Source: Serinus canaria
Taxonomy: Eukaryota > Chordata > Aves > Passeriformes > Fringillidae
Length of the DNA: 64,000 nucleotides
Assembly (NCBI RefSeq): GCF_022539315.1
Contig: NC_066319.1
Coordinates: forward strand, 32,579,093-32,643,092
Direction of reading: 5' to 3'
Below, piece by piece: positions 24,750 through 37,300 of the stretch. The notes under the pieces are model-generated. The model saw only the letters and a list, made by a program, of their open reading frames with translations. It was not told the origin of the DNA and made no database searches. Made by a program: the position numbers and the translations under genes. The number at the start of each line of letters is the position of its first letter. Position 1 is the stretch's first letter.

Positions 24750-27700
24750 TAATGGAGGGAAGTAAATTGAGATAGTGCTGGTGTCATTTGTGCCGTGTCT
24801 TGTTAAGAGAATGTCTGGTCTAGGACGGTTCCTAGATGATAAATCAAAAATGGTTTCCAAATTCTTTGGTTTTATCCTCCACAAAGAAAATCCAATTCAT
24901 TTGATAAAGTACGAAGAAGTGTCAAATGTATAAGTAAATGTGTTTGAGACTAAACCTTTTCTTTCTGTTCTATAGATTTGAAATATGATGGGTTTCAGCA
25001 ATATATGTTTAATTTCTCCACTTCTACTTATAATAGGATTGTAGAAGAATAATGTTTATCAGCTAAAAGACTTGAAATCATCCAACCGACTGACCTACAT
25101 GCATAGTTGTAAAACTTACATGCATTCATCAGCCCTGAGTCTTCTTTGCAGGTAGCAAGGTCTAACTTTGCATTCTAAAAATTTCCTTTAATAGGCTGCA
25201 AGGTTCACTAAATTTTCTCCCTTTTATTTACTATAGTGTCAGTACTGGTCAGCTCACCTTGCACTTGATATTTACTACACTGAGTAAAATGAAATCCCTT
25301 AGCCCCTCCAAATGGTCTTTGTTGTATCATGACGAAAGTTCTGGTAGAATGAGGATTAATATTTTTGTGTAAAAAGAAATTCTGAGGTGCTGTATGCATA
25401 AGAAGGGGTTTGTGGAAGGAAATAGAAAATCCATATTGAGGATATATCTCCTGCTGATGTAACTATCAATTACAATTGGATCAGAAAGCAAGATGTATCC
25501 TAATGTAAACCTTATCTGGAATTCAAATTACACACCAAGTAAAATTTATTAGTTAAATGGCAAAGTTGTTTCTTTTTTAAGTATCATTACATTATTTATC
25601 TTGCATTTTTAAATTCTTTTCATTGTTTAATAAAAGCAGTAAGAAGCTTTTATGCAAAGATGGCAGATGATCTGTAGCTGTTGTCCTAGATGTCAGTGAA
25701 TTTAATAGTGTAAAAGCTTGAATTTAATTTCCTTTTTTATTCTGCTTTTTTTAAAACAATTAGTTGGTATATAGTAGTACCCAAATCTCCGACCAAATAT
25801 GCTGCTGACAAATGGACAAACATCTTATTTGAGAATGAAAGAGGGATTTGGCTCTTTTTCAGAGCAGGGCAGGACTATGAACTCTGTGATATGCTTAAGA
25901 TTTTTACAGAGAAAAGCCTTTCCAAATAAGGGTAGTGGATTTTTTAGGTCTGAGATCTCCCTGTGAGTCTATGCTTAGGAGGTATTTTGCAGATTAGGTG
26001 GTCATGGCTCTGTTCTGCACATTGTGGTGGGAAACCCCTCTGCAATCTCCTTGGCTGCTGTGTACCAGCTGCTGCTGCCTGCTGTGAGAAAGCAGTTCCC
26101 ATGTGCTTCCTCCTCCTGCTGAGCTATCAGTCTCCAGTCATGAAAGCAGATTCACTTCTTAGCAGATATATCACATTAATTTCTGTTGCTCAGCTGAGTC
26201 ATTATGTAATATAATTGTTTAATAAATCAGTTTGGTTTCTTCCATATATTCACATTTTAATTCAATTTCCAGTAATTCCATCTAGATCAGTATACTAAAC
26301 ATATGCATGAAGCTAAAATAATCTAAAGCCACATGGTGTCATAAATTTTCAAAATTAGGACATTAACCTATCCATTGCAAAATAATTAGACAAGAAGAAT
26401 AGTGCATGACACAAACTTTTAAAAGGTTTGTGTAGTGAGATTGTATTGATTTACAGTAAAGCCAATGTTTGTGCTTTCAGAAGTAAACAGTAAGTAGCTG
26501 CACATTTAATTTGTGAAAAAATGTTCCATTTCAATGTACAGCAATCAAAATAATATATACATATGTATAATTTTACATATGTGAAATATTTATTACAAAA
26601 GCAAATGATCATTTTCACATAAAATAACCAGAGTTGTGGGGTTTTCTGTAGTACAGACCCTGCCACAACACAACCAAGCATTACCAGCCAGAGAGAATGA
26701 TTCAATGTGAGAGCTCCCTTCTTTGTGAATACATCAAGGGCTTCAGTTCAGACAGAACTATTCAGCCAGGCTCAAAGGAGAGAAGGCACAAGGGATAAAT
26801 CACACACTATGCTGCTGTATCTTGGCTTCTCAACATTTTCACAAACAGAAAACACTCAGTGCAATTGCCATTCAAAGCAATACACCATCCAGTGCCAGAA
26901 TTGTCACATAAAGTCATGTTTTGCTTTATTTACTGCCAGATGCCATTGCTCCCAAAGGGTGTCCTTTAAGAGACAATGCCAGGCATTCTAGATCATTGCT
27001 GTTCCACTGCAGCTCAGAGTACAAGGCACAGAATCTGGTGGCTCTAGAAAAAGAATGTCTCATACCAATCAGGCAGAACCTTTAGACTTAGCTTCAATGA
27101 AGGAATTTTAACAAAAATATCACTGCTTAACATTCTAATTGGCCATTACAACTCAAAACTTCAACTTCCATATTTTGTTGGATTCAACAAAGCATTTTAC
27201 AATGGTGTTCTTCTCTTACACAAAAAAAAAATGTTAAGAGAACTAGACTTCTTTTGGGATTGCCATTATATTTCATTTTGAGGGGTTTTTGAAATATTTT
27301 ATATATAGAAAGATCTTTTCCTGAAATAATTTAAATGATATAAGTTTTCTCCCCGTCCTTTCTTCATATCTGAAATTTAGAGAGGTCAGTTTCATGAACA
27401 AGAATCCTGACAGTAAATTATACAAAGTTCTCTTACCAGGGGTTTTTGGTGGAAACAACAACACATTGTATAAAATAGTCAGAACTGGGAGAGCCTCCAA
27501 ATTTCTTCTCAAAAAGAACTTGTCATTTTAACAGGTTCTTAATTGCATTTTGAACTGGTTAGAATTGTCCAGAAGAAATTTTAATGAGTTAATGCGAATT
27601 CTGAACATTCTGGAAAAACCTTCATTAAATTAAATATGAGCTTTCAAATAAATATCTGGGAATCTGAGGACCAGCAGTTAAGCTAACTTGGTAAAGCATT

Positions 27701-28805
27701 AGTAAAAAAAAACATGAAGGAAGTAAAGACATCAGATTGCTAAATAAATGTTTTAGGCAGATAGTCATCCCTTTGGCTGATTTTTGAATTGTTCTGCTTC
27801 TTATGTCCTGGATAAAATTTTCAGGGGGAAAAAAATCAGGACTCAATCTTCTCCTCCTTCTCCAGTTCCAAGTATTTTGTCTTTTTACCTGTGTATTTAT
27901 CTAACACACTCATTTTTTTTTTTTTTTAAGATCAAAAAGTATTATGAAGGAATCTTCAGAGAGGGTTATGGAGTACAATTATGAAATCTGACATATTGCT
28001 TATATTCATGACACAGGTCCCTTCCAGCAATAATCCTAGTCCTTCAGAAGTTAATTTGTGTACTGTATTTTAGAAGACATTTTCAAATGTATCATCTTCC
28101 TATTGTTATGCTTTTGTACTATGGACTATATCTCTGTTTCCTTAACTTTTTATAACCTAGTTCTAGAAGTGTTTTAAAGTGTGTCCAAAGACTACATTAT
28201 TGTGACATTCATTTTTCATATTTTCTGTGTAATTTGTAATACATTTCCAATTTTTTTTCATAAATAGCTTGCCAATTTTTTTTTTTTTTAACTATTCTGG
28301 GTGTTTGGCAGAAATTCATATATTTTGAAAGAATTTTTATCAGAGACAGATAACTATGATACACAGGTAACTTTTGTTATCCAGGATATACATTTATCTT
28401 GGTTGAAGAGAAATGCTTGCACATCCCTATCCAAATGTTTATACAATATCATCTGAAATTATGGTTTCTGTTTACATTCAAGCTGCCATTCAAACATGAT
28501 TCCACAGACAAGAGTAATTAGCTGTGTTACCCAATTAGAAAAGAGAGGAAAATATCTTGTTGGCACTCACAGTATTACTTGACAGACAGCTTGAACATAA
28601 CTTGTATTTCGAAAAGGTTTGTGTTGGAAAAAAAAAGATTTTCAATAACTAATGAAATACTGAAAAAATTTACTTTTTTAAGGTTGAAAAGTTAGTGGAA
28701 AAGGATTTAAAATATTCATTGTCAATCAGTCCTTGCAATCTGAATGCATACATGGCATTTTTACCATTATATTAACATTCTTGTCCATCTGTGACTTTAG
28801 GTTTT
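24750..28805. other. Mostly unique DNA
   Basis: I see no gene. The segment 26700-27080 is richer in GC and free of repeats, and its 94-codon plus frame (26707-26991) shows no recognisable domain. Poly-T runs lie at 27913-27928 and 28278-28291. Open frames elsewhere are 86 codons or fewer. Confidence 0.45.
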
Positions 28806-29352
28806 TGCTGGTTTTACCTGGGATAGACTTGAATTCCTTCACAGTAGCTAGTGTGGGGCTGTGTTTGGATTTGCTCTGAACAGAGTTGACATGGAGAGAT
28901 GTTTTGTTACTGCTGAGCAGGGCTTGCACAGAGCCAAGGCCTTTTCTGCTTCTCATGCTGCCAGGCTGGTGAGGGCACTGGGGATGCATGGGAGGCTGGG
29001 AGGGGACACAGCTGGCACAGGTGACCCCAGCTGACCAAAGGGACATTCCACAGTGCATGGCATCATGCTCAGCATATAAAGTGGGGGGAAGAAGGAAGAA
29101 GGGGGGACATTTGGAGTGATGGTGTTTGTAACAATCACCCCTGGTGGGTGCCTGCTCTCCTGGGCATGGCTGAACACCTGCCTGCCCATGGGAAGTGGTG
29201 AGGGAATTCCTTGTCTTGCTTTCCTGGCGTGCTTGGCTTCTGCTCTCCCTGCTGAGTAGCCTGCATCTCAGCCCAGGGGTTTTCTGGCTTTTACCCTCCT
29301 GATTCTCTGAGCTACTTGATGCTCTGTGGCTGGTTGGGGTTATATCATGACA
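28806..29352 (+). mobile_element. Solo LTR, avian ERVL-like family (copy 2)
   Basis: About 547 bp, collinear with the LTR at 4702-5247. The blocks are CTGGTTTTACCTGGGATAG, GGGGCTGTGTTTGGATTTG, TACTGCTGAGCAGGGCTTG, GCTGACCAAAGGGACATTCC, CATCATGCTCAGCATATAAA, GGCTGAACACCTGCCTGCCC and a GGTTGGGGTTATATCATGACA end. It is better preserved in the middle than copy 1 and keeps a TATA box at 29075-29080. The downstream poly-A-signal region is decayed. No coding interior is attached, so it is a solo LTR. I could not find a convincing target duplication, so the ends are accurate to a few bases. The minus-strand open frames 28726-29058 and 28953-29189 are shadows. Confidence 0.9.
29071..29080 (+). promoter_or_regulatory. 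TATA box of LTR copy 2
   Basis: AGCATATAAA at the position where this LTR family carries its U3 promoter TATA. It is intact here and degraded in copy 1 (GGATATGGAG). It could still start transcription, which the sequence cannot show. Confidence 0.6.
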
Positions 29353-31321
29353 ACATTAATGGAAAACTCTCTCCATATCCCAGAAGAAGCTTTCTTAAAA
29401 ATTGAAATTTTTGGCTTTTCCAAATGTTACACATATGAGATTCTGGGACAAACTTGATTCAAATAAAAAGAAATGGCCAAGTAATATGCTGAGAGGATCT
29501 AATCTAAATATCTGTGGAGGATTTTTTAATGGTTTATTGTTATGGGACTTTTAGCCACAATGAATTTAAATATAAGTATTTTTTAAAATTAAATTATTCA
29601 TACTTTTTTTGTTTTGAATGAAATGCTTTTACCATCTTAGGAAAAAACCTCCAAAATTAAAACCAGAATGCTGAAAAAATAGAAGGCTTTTTATATTTTA
29701 AACTGTCTTGCTAACAATTTTTGATAATTTGAGAAAAATCAGGAACTTTTATTTTCAGAATAAAAGTTTGGTACGAACAATATTGAATCATTTAGGAGAC
29801 TTGCTTGTGCACTGTTTTTTGGTGGAGACATCACAAGGGATGTCACTCTATTCCTTTTTATCCTGAGGGTTCCACTAAGATTTTCTTAGGCTCATTGGAA
29901 TGTAGCATGATATTTAATTTTAAACATATGAATCCTCATTTTAAACATATGAATAATCTAAAAGCATATATAGGTCACACTGATGTGAAACCAATCGTGG
30001 ACGCTTTTTTCCCTATTAAAAATAATTTCTAATGTTAGGTTTAAACTTAGGATGCACTTACCAGAAGGCTCTCAGTAAAGCTTAACTGAGTTGCCTAAGC
30101 ATGTGAATGTAGACCTCAGTTTCAAGTGACTGAATCCTGCAGAGAAACAAGGTGGTCTTACTGCTGAAAAGCTTCAAAAGGATTTTGGATTTCAGGGAGC
30201 GTATTCACAAGAACAGGAAAGCACTTTACATAACAAGCTTTACATTCACACCTTTCAGCTATTTTGGTTTTGACTTTCCCAAGTTCCCCAGGTTGACACG
30301 CCCCAAATTCATGCATGTCTGTCTAAGGTGCAAGTCTGTTGCTGGTTTTACAATGTGCTTTGACAAATCATGAAGAGACCAAATCTTCTTTAAAAAATTC
30401 TGTTAGGTTCTTATTTTAAAACCATGTTCGAACCAGGAATCCAAACCTATCAAAATTTTGATTTTCTAAGTATCTCCTTGTTAGAAATAGCTTTATCCTT
30501 TGTCATAATTGTTATAATTAGGGGCAAGATTTGGATGTTTTTCAAAGTAAAAAACTATTGCAACATTTTACTTCTTGCCTGGACAATGCACTATTAATTC
30601 CAATGAAGTCTTTTTGACATTAAAATGGATTTGCACTGAAGGGCAAACACCACCTCCATATGCATCCAGACTGCATTACAATCTAATCCATCACATTATA
30701 CATTTATAGGTGTCTACCATTGCTGGATTGCTAAAACACTCAACCATAAAAAAAAAATGTCCATATGAAAAGCTGGTTTAAATTTCATGCATTTTTACTT
30801 ACAAAGTGTCTGGTTAGATGAGCATGAGCTTCTGTGAAAGAAATTCTTTTGGAACATGAATATGTAAGAAGCTATGAAAATGACATGAACAGCAGTTTCT
30901 CTATTACCTTCTCTGTATTCTTTGCTGCTAGGTGAGTTTTAGACTCAACTAATTTGCAAATATCATTAAAATTCTTTTCAAAGTTTTATGGCATTGCATA
31001 TTAGTAAATAAGAACACTTTCTTTTTGATGTAAAAACATGTGCATAGCTGATTTCCCAGATGAGGAAAAAGATGGCTCAGTGGACAATAAAACATCAGCT
31101 GTGAACTTACTGTACATTCTAAAATTATTCATCCTGGGGTATATTTTCAAAAACAATGTGAATGGATGCATACCCATACCTTTGATTATTTGTTAATGGG
31201 AGTTCTATGAGTGCCTTCCATTCATGCTCTAGAAAATTATCCCTTACTTGTCTGTCATAAAAATCTGCTTTATTTCCTTATTTATTTGTTTATTTCCTAA
31301 TATGAAAAGTAACAGCTTAGA
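29353..31321. other. Unique non-coding DNA
   Basis: I see no gene. Frames of 75 codons or fewer (29805-30032, 30152-30373) are unrecognised. The only structure is the 21-bp duplication at 29917-29958. Confidence 0.55.
29917..29958. repeat. 21-bp tandem duplication
   Basis: ATTTTAAACATATGAATCCTC is followed directly by ATTTTAAACATATGAATAATC, identical in the first 17 bases. Confidence 0.9.
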
Positions 31322-31465
31322 GAGTATGGTAGAATGGCCCAAGTTGGAATGCCTTGAACCTCAAAGATCATCTAGCTCCAACCCCCCTGCCATGGCAAGG
31401 GACACCTTCCACTGGACCAGATTGCTCAGAACCCCATTCAACCTGGCCTTTTATGTTGAAATATT
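31322..31465 (-). mobile_element. CR1 3' end fragment
   Basis: The plus strand reads AGAATGGCCCAAGTTGGAA, then AAAGATCATCTAGCTCCAAC, then CCCCTGCCATGGCAAGGGAC, ACCTTCCACTGGACCAG and CCATTCAACCTGGCC. These are the reverse complement of the 3' untranslated end of an avian CR1 subfamily. Only about 140 bp remain and no coding part is left. Confidence 0.88.
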
Positions 31466-31469
31466 TCCC

Positions 31470-33751
31470 AGTGAGAGAAAATAATCCTGAGCTAGGTTTT
31501 TCAGCCTGTGCAGCTTAATTTGTGGTAATATTTTCCATTTCCTGGAATTAGAATTGGTACCACTAACAAAATAGTGAGTGACTGAAAAAATAAGACATGA
31601 CAGATAAAGTATTATGTATAAAGGGAAATTTTTTTAAAAATAATATTATTTATATAAGTCTAGAATTCTTAAAAAACAATACTATGAAAAAATGTCCCAT
31701 TATAGTATAAATGTAGTATAATATGATCTAGTGGTAAAAAAAATTAATATATTCTAGTTTTAAATATTGTGCTTGTGAAAGATAATGCACATATACCTAT
31801 CTTAGAATGCTAATTTGCCCCAAAAAGCTAATAGAAATGTGTATTAAACTCAATATTGTTCTTTATGAATAGACATAGTTTCACTTCACAGAGTGTATCT
31901 GGATTCTACAGAGGTATTGTTTGTTCATGGGATAACAAAAATGCAGATTTAATGCTGCTTCAACATGGACAACACTTAATGCTGAGGTTCTTCACAGAAA
32001 AGAACAAGCTCTTGTTGCTAAAATACATAAGTTTCCACTTGGGGAGAATTAGATTTTCCTTTTTGAATTTACTTCTTATCTCTCTTTCCTTTGTTCTTCT
32101 CCTGAAAAAGGCTAAGAATTTAGATCACAAAACCTGCTGAGGTCTATAGCCATACAGAGCTGTGCACGGAAAGCTCTGGTGGAGACATGCAGCCCCTGCT
32201 TGTCAGCCTCCCAGCTTCAGTGCATGAGCATCACAACTGACATGTTAGGAAAGCCCAGGCAAAACCAAAATTAGCTTTTTGGCGACTTCTGCTTTTGTGG
32301 GACAGAATTATGGAAGAGTTTAGCTAGTGTTTCTATTACCCTTCTCTTCCTCCTTCCCCCAGTGTGGCAAAACCTTACTCCCCAAAAAGCAGGAATGTCA
32401 GGGAGCCAGCATCTCTCCCTGCAATTATGTCTTTCATTCTTTATGCATGGTCACTGTGGGGAAAAGTATTGAGAATTATAGTATATAAATTCGAAATAAT
32501 TGAATTTCTAATTACAAACTAATGATAAGGGCATAATGATGAAGAAAGATAAAAAGTCAGGACACTAGTAATGCATTCATATTATAGCCAGCAATATACC
32601 ATTTCTAAATGCTATATTTTTTGGCCTTTTTGCTTTCCATATCTCCCTAATGTGTTTAAAATTACAGAGATTTCATCAGATGTCGGGATTTTAGTAATTA
32701 GATTATTTGAACTAATTTTGTATCATTCAGGACATTCAAAATTATGTTTTGATAAGTTCCAAAAGTTCTTCACTTTGCCTGGGTAGAGCAGGTTTTCTGA
32801 ATAGCAAGGTAATCCAAACCTCAGAAATCTTTTAGACTCCTTTATCAACTCTTTTGGGAGCTTTTTTGTGAGCATTTGAGGATGAAATGTGTTTGAATAT
32901 TGGAGAAACCCATGATAAGATGAGCTGAAAAATCTTATTCAAAGATGCATACTTAAAAGATGAACAGCAAGGGAAGATGAAAGGGAGGGCATATGTCATA
33001 CAGTGCTCTTGGGAAATAACAAAGGAAAAAACCCATTAAAAACCCATGGTCCATGCTTGTTCTGGACCACAGGACTAGTAATTGGGAAAAACTAGTGTGA
33101 GCACAAAACAATAAAAAATTCCTTTTTGGATCTGTTTTGAACAGAAATTCTTGACATACACCAATTTAGGTAACAAAGTATGTTGCCATATTTATTTTGC
33201 CAAATTGTTAAAAACTGCCGAAAGATTTTCTGTAACCTAAAAGCAAGTATATTCCAACATATATTTATATTTCTTCTTGTCATGTTGCCCAGTATAACCT
33301 AATGGTAGATCCTTTTTTTTGTAACTGTTTTTGAGAAGGTAGCAGCAGTGAAAAAAAGTACATAGTAGTTTAACTTAAAGCACATGAACTTTCCTTTCCT
33401 AAGACAGATCAGGGAAAGTATTTCCAGGGATGGTATGTGTACAGCTTCAAGTGAATGTCTTGGTACATATTAAAAGATATAAACTTGTACAGAGCAGAAG
33501 AAATTCTGTTCAGCTCAGTCAGCCAAAATACAACAGACTGAACAGGAAAGCACTAATATTTTTTAGATGCGTAATGTTCTTACAAATGGCCCATGCTGTG
33601 CTAATAAAACTATTGTGACTAGGAGCTTTTGCAGTGAGAACTGACAGATGAAGCAGAGTTAAGTACTTTTTCAGACAAGCTACTACAGTAAATCATTAAA
33701 GCGCACAAACAATCATCCTTCATCAGCCTGGGATTTGTTTTATAGCAATTG
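31470..33751. other. Unique non-coding DNA with an AT-rich island
   Basis: The part 31600-31770 is strongly AT-rich, with TAATATTATTTATATAA-type words, and could be an easily melted or matrix-binding stretch. I see no gene. Frames are 94 codons or fewer (31856-32140) and unrecognised. Confidence 0.5.
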
Positions 33752-33945
33752 CAAATCGAAAACAATGTAAACAAACAAATCGACAACTAATGAACATTCC
33801 CCCACTGCTCACTGTAAATAGATCTACAACTTTAGAAGAACACTTTATCCAACACATTGTCAACTCATTGTAAACACATCTACAACTCATAAACAACTCA
33901 TTACCCAGTATGTTGTCACCTCATTGCAATTAAAGTTGAATGCTA
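33752..33945. repeat. Diverged 56-bp tandem array
   Basis: Two clear 56-bp copies lie at 33808-33863 and 33864-33919. They align without gaps (CTCACTGTAAATAGATCTAC against CTCATTGTAAACACATCTAC; both end near TTGTCA). A third, partial copy starts at 33920 (CTCATTGCAATT). The preceding sequence from about 33758 (CAATGTAAACAAACAAATCG) looks like a further, more decayed copy. An old minisatellite. Confidence 0.8.
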
Positions 33946-34266
33946 ACTGTACTGCATTTCCTTGAACTGAATCAATTCAGAAGCATGGAAGAAAATGTCT
34001 GGATGTATTACTTCAATAAGTTTCAGGACTTTTACGAATGTCTTACCAGTGTAATTGGAGTTTCTTTTGCAGTTTTTAATGCAAAAATTGAACAAAATTG
34101 CATCACTTCCTATTCTGGCTTACATGTAGATTTATTCAGTTAGACTTTCAATTTACATATAACAGTTTCTGTGGAAATTTTTTAAATGAGAAAATTATTT
34201 CCCCAAAGGTTGTAAAACCCACAAGTTTCCTTGGAATTGTTCTGCATGAACGTTATTTGACAGTCT

Positions 34267-34267
34267 T

Positions 34268-34299
<32 letters not shown>

Positions 34300-34330
34300 T
34301 CTATCTATTTTATTTATTTATTTATTTATT
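34267..34330. repeat. (ATTT)n microsatellite
   Basis: About sixteen TTAT units with a CTATCTATTTT interruption. The 98-codon plus frame across it (34098-34394) encodes only LFIY repeats from the microsatellite and is not a gene. Confidence 0.95.
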
Positions 34331-37300
34331 CAGTATTTACTGGCTTACCTTCTACACCACTAGAAATTTCTACCTTCTTTTAAAATCATTATAGGTATCA
34401 ACTGGATGTGATTGCTAATGAATGAACTTCAGCACCACTTAAAAATAGTTTTGCTGTTGAAAAATCATTTACCTTGAAGAAAACATAACTGAGAAGTTTT
34501 ATGTGTGGTGAACGTAAATCTGAAGATGAAGACATCAGGGTTTCAGAGCACGTTTTGCATACAATAAACTACTGATTGAGCCACAGCTTAGGAGAACTGG
34601 AAGTATCTGGAATCAGTTCCACAAATTCTTCTGCTGGGCTTCACGTACGATCTGGTGCTACTTTACAAATATGTCCTCTGGGGCAAGAGTTTTTTTTTTT
34701 TTATCTGTATTTACATAGTGCCTAGTATAAAACAATCTAATGCTTTACAGGCCTGCAGTGCTACAGATATTAATGAAAACATGTAGTAGGCAGATGCATT
34801 TAGTAATGGATCACAATATGATTATAATCCTATTTTAAGAATAATTCAGTTTCTCATACAAAAGATTGTCAAGCTTCCAAGATACCGAGCTTCTCAATTT
34901 GTTTTAGAATTGCTGCTTTTTGGTTACATGATGGACTGTGATGCTAAAATTGGAAAGACAGGCTTACAGTGCTATCACACACAGGATCACAAGCATAATC
35001 TTCTCCACCATTTCACAAATAAGATATTTTAAAATGTCACTTTGCAGAAAGGATATCATCACTACCTTCTATGTTATACTGCTCTAGATCTCTCTTATAT
35101 GCATTGGTCTCACATGTCACATTGGCTCCAAGTAGCTTGCACTACATACATTGTTCAATGAGCTTAGCGTGCCAGAAACAGATCAAACTGGCTTAAGAAG
35201 AAAAGACACTCCACATACAGAACTTGGTATTTCTCACTGTCCTCTCTTCAGCACCTATTTAAGCAGTGGCTTCAGCCAGTTTTGGAGAAAGCCACAACCC
35301 CTGTGTTTTTGCAGAAAGACAAAGATCAACAGTTGCAATGGGCACCAATAGCATCTGCTTGTACCAACACAGGCATCTGTCTCACAGCTTTTAATGCTGA
35401 GGTTTTGTGCTTGAAATGTTACTTGTATTTGACAATACTTTCCAAATGGTCTCTCAAAGGTCCTTGCTTTTGGGGAAAGAGGTCAGCTGGAGTAATAAAC
35501 TGGTAGAAGCATTTTATATGTTCAAGTTTTGATTATCTCCCTCCTCTATTGGCCTTAGCAGACAAATGTTATGCTGATGTGATAGAGCTATGGTGAGAGA
35601 AAATGATACAGCTATGGTGAGAGGAAGGAATCAGTAGCTGATCATTATATTTCTAGAGCTCTCACTGATTAGAAAGCACAGTACTACAATTAGGAAAGTT
35701 TAAAAGGACTTAAAGTTTGACTGTTTCACTTCCTAACTGAGATAGGAAGTAAAATTCTAGGAAGTTAAGGATCATTTGGAATGGTCAATGAATGATCTAT
35801 TACCTATATTTATTACAAATATGAACTCACTTTTCAGCAAAGTGAGTCCATAATAGAATTTCTGAGTTAGCACTGAGAGCTGTAAAGAACTTTCTCATCC
35901 CTTTTTGATTTTTTCCCCACTCATATGTGAATTATGCAAATGTAAACATGTAACTTTTTATCCCTGATCAGTCCTCATGCAGTCCTTCTGAACTTTGAAA
36001 GTTATTTCTTAAATATAAATAGTTGAACTTATAAAATGTGCAACTGAAAAAGAAAGAAAAAATGTCAAAATGTCCAATAAATATTTGCATTTGAATTTAG
36101 AAAGATGTTGTGTCTCATGCTGCCATATCATTAAGCTAAGTGTTGTCTACTCCAATGGTTATGAGACAGAAAACCTGTCTTTTAGGACTACAGTTTTCTT
36201 TTAAAATAGAAAAAAAATTAAAGAGACTTTTGCAATGCCCTATTTCTTAAATATATATAATCATAAAACATTGAAACAGTATCTAAGAATATAATGTTTT
36301 CTCCAAGCCATGTGCCTGAGAACAGGTCATATTTCTTTTTAAAAGTTTTCATTTAACTTGCTGATCAGTTATGGTCTGGATGAGGGAATTCCTCAATTGT
36401 TTTTTATAGAACATAAGACTAGATTTTTCACAGTGGTTAATTCTGACCCTGATTGATAGTAGGTCATATTGTGCCTAGAAAACAGCAAGAAACTTGGAGT
36501 CAAATAAATGAAGGAGTTGGGGAGAAAAAAAGAATTAAAAAAAAAGAAAGAGTTGTTTAACTATATTAAACCAAGAAACTGCTTCACAAATCAAGAGTTT
36601 TCTTTTAAGAGTCATACTTTAATCTCTATAAATTTTTATTTGTTATTATGTTTGCTTATGTGTCATTCGATGCAGATATTCTATGCTACTGAAAATTATT
36701 CCCACCAAAATATTGTAATGTATCTTTTGTTCTACATTTTAAAGTAGACTGACAGAGGAGAGGAAAGAAACCAGAATTATAATGTGCCTTTGTAAATGTA
36801 AAAAGCTCAATAAATCACAGAAGTAATTCCTTATTCTTAGAGAGGAATTAAATTTTTGCATTACTGTTTTTTCTCACTCTATTTTCTTTTCTTTATAGGG
36901 CTGAGCAACCCACTGGGAGGAAATCAGTAACTTATTTTAAAATTGCACAAGTTTTAAAATACATTTTTGATTTTACTTTGTGGGTTCTATATCCTGGAAA
37001 AAAAAAAGTGGCTTCTGTTTTTGGAATTTTTTTAAGAGTGATCATGGGCATTTTTTGGAAAAATTGAGAGAAACATAATTCAACCACCAAAATATTTATA
37101 AACCTATATACAGTAACACCAAATCCACATGAACTCAAAGTTACTCTTGGTTTAGGACCTAATATCTACCAAACAATTCCTAGGACCGTAAAGGCTTCCT
37201 TCTTGCTGCTGGTAACTACTTTAAAGTTTTGAATCCAGTGCAGCATTTTTCATCAGAAGCCAAGTTCTAATCTTTGGCACAGGATTTTTCTCAAACATTT

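Noticed and set aside
25060..25110. AAAAGACTTGAAATCATCCAACC as a CR1 minus-strand tail
   Set aside because: Only a short, gapped resemblance, with no continuation into CR1 sequence.
28726..29189. 110- and 78-codon minus frames
   Set aside because: Antisense to solo LTR copy 2; chance openness of GC-richer LTR DNA.
33046..33068. TGGTCCA/TGGACCA hairpin
   Set aside because: Seven-bp arms are expected by chance many times in this window.
34098..34394. 98-codon frame with LFIY repeats
   Set aside because: It translates the ATTT microsatellite.
36870..37070. Strong splice acceptor followed by about 55 open codons
   Set aside because: No CpG enrichment, AT-rich codons and no recognised peptide. 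It serves as a warning that such runs arise by chance here.
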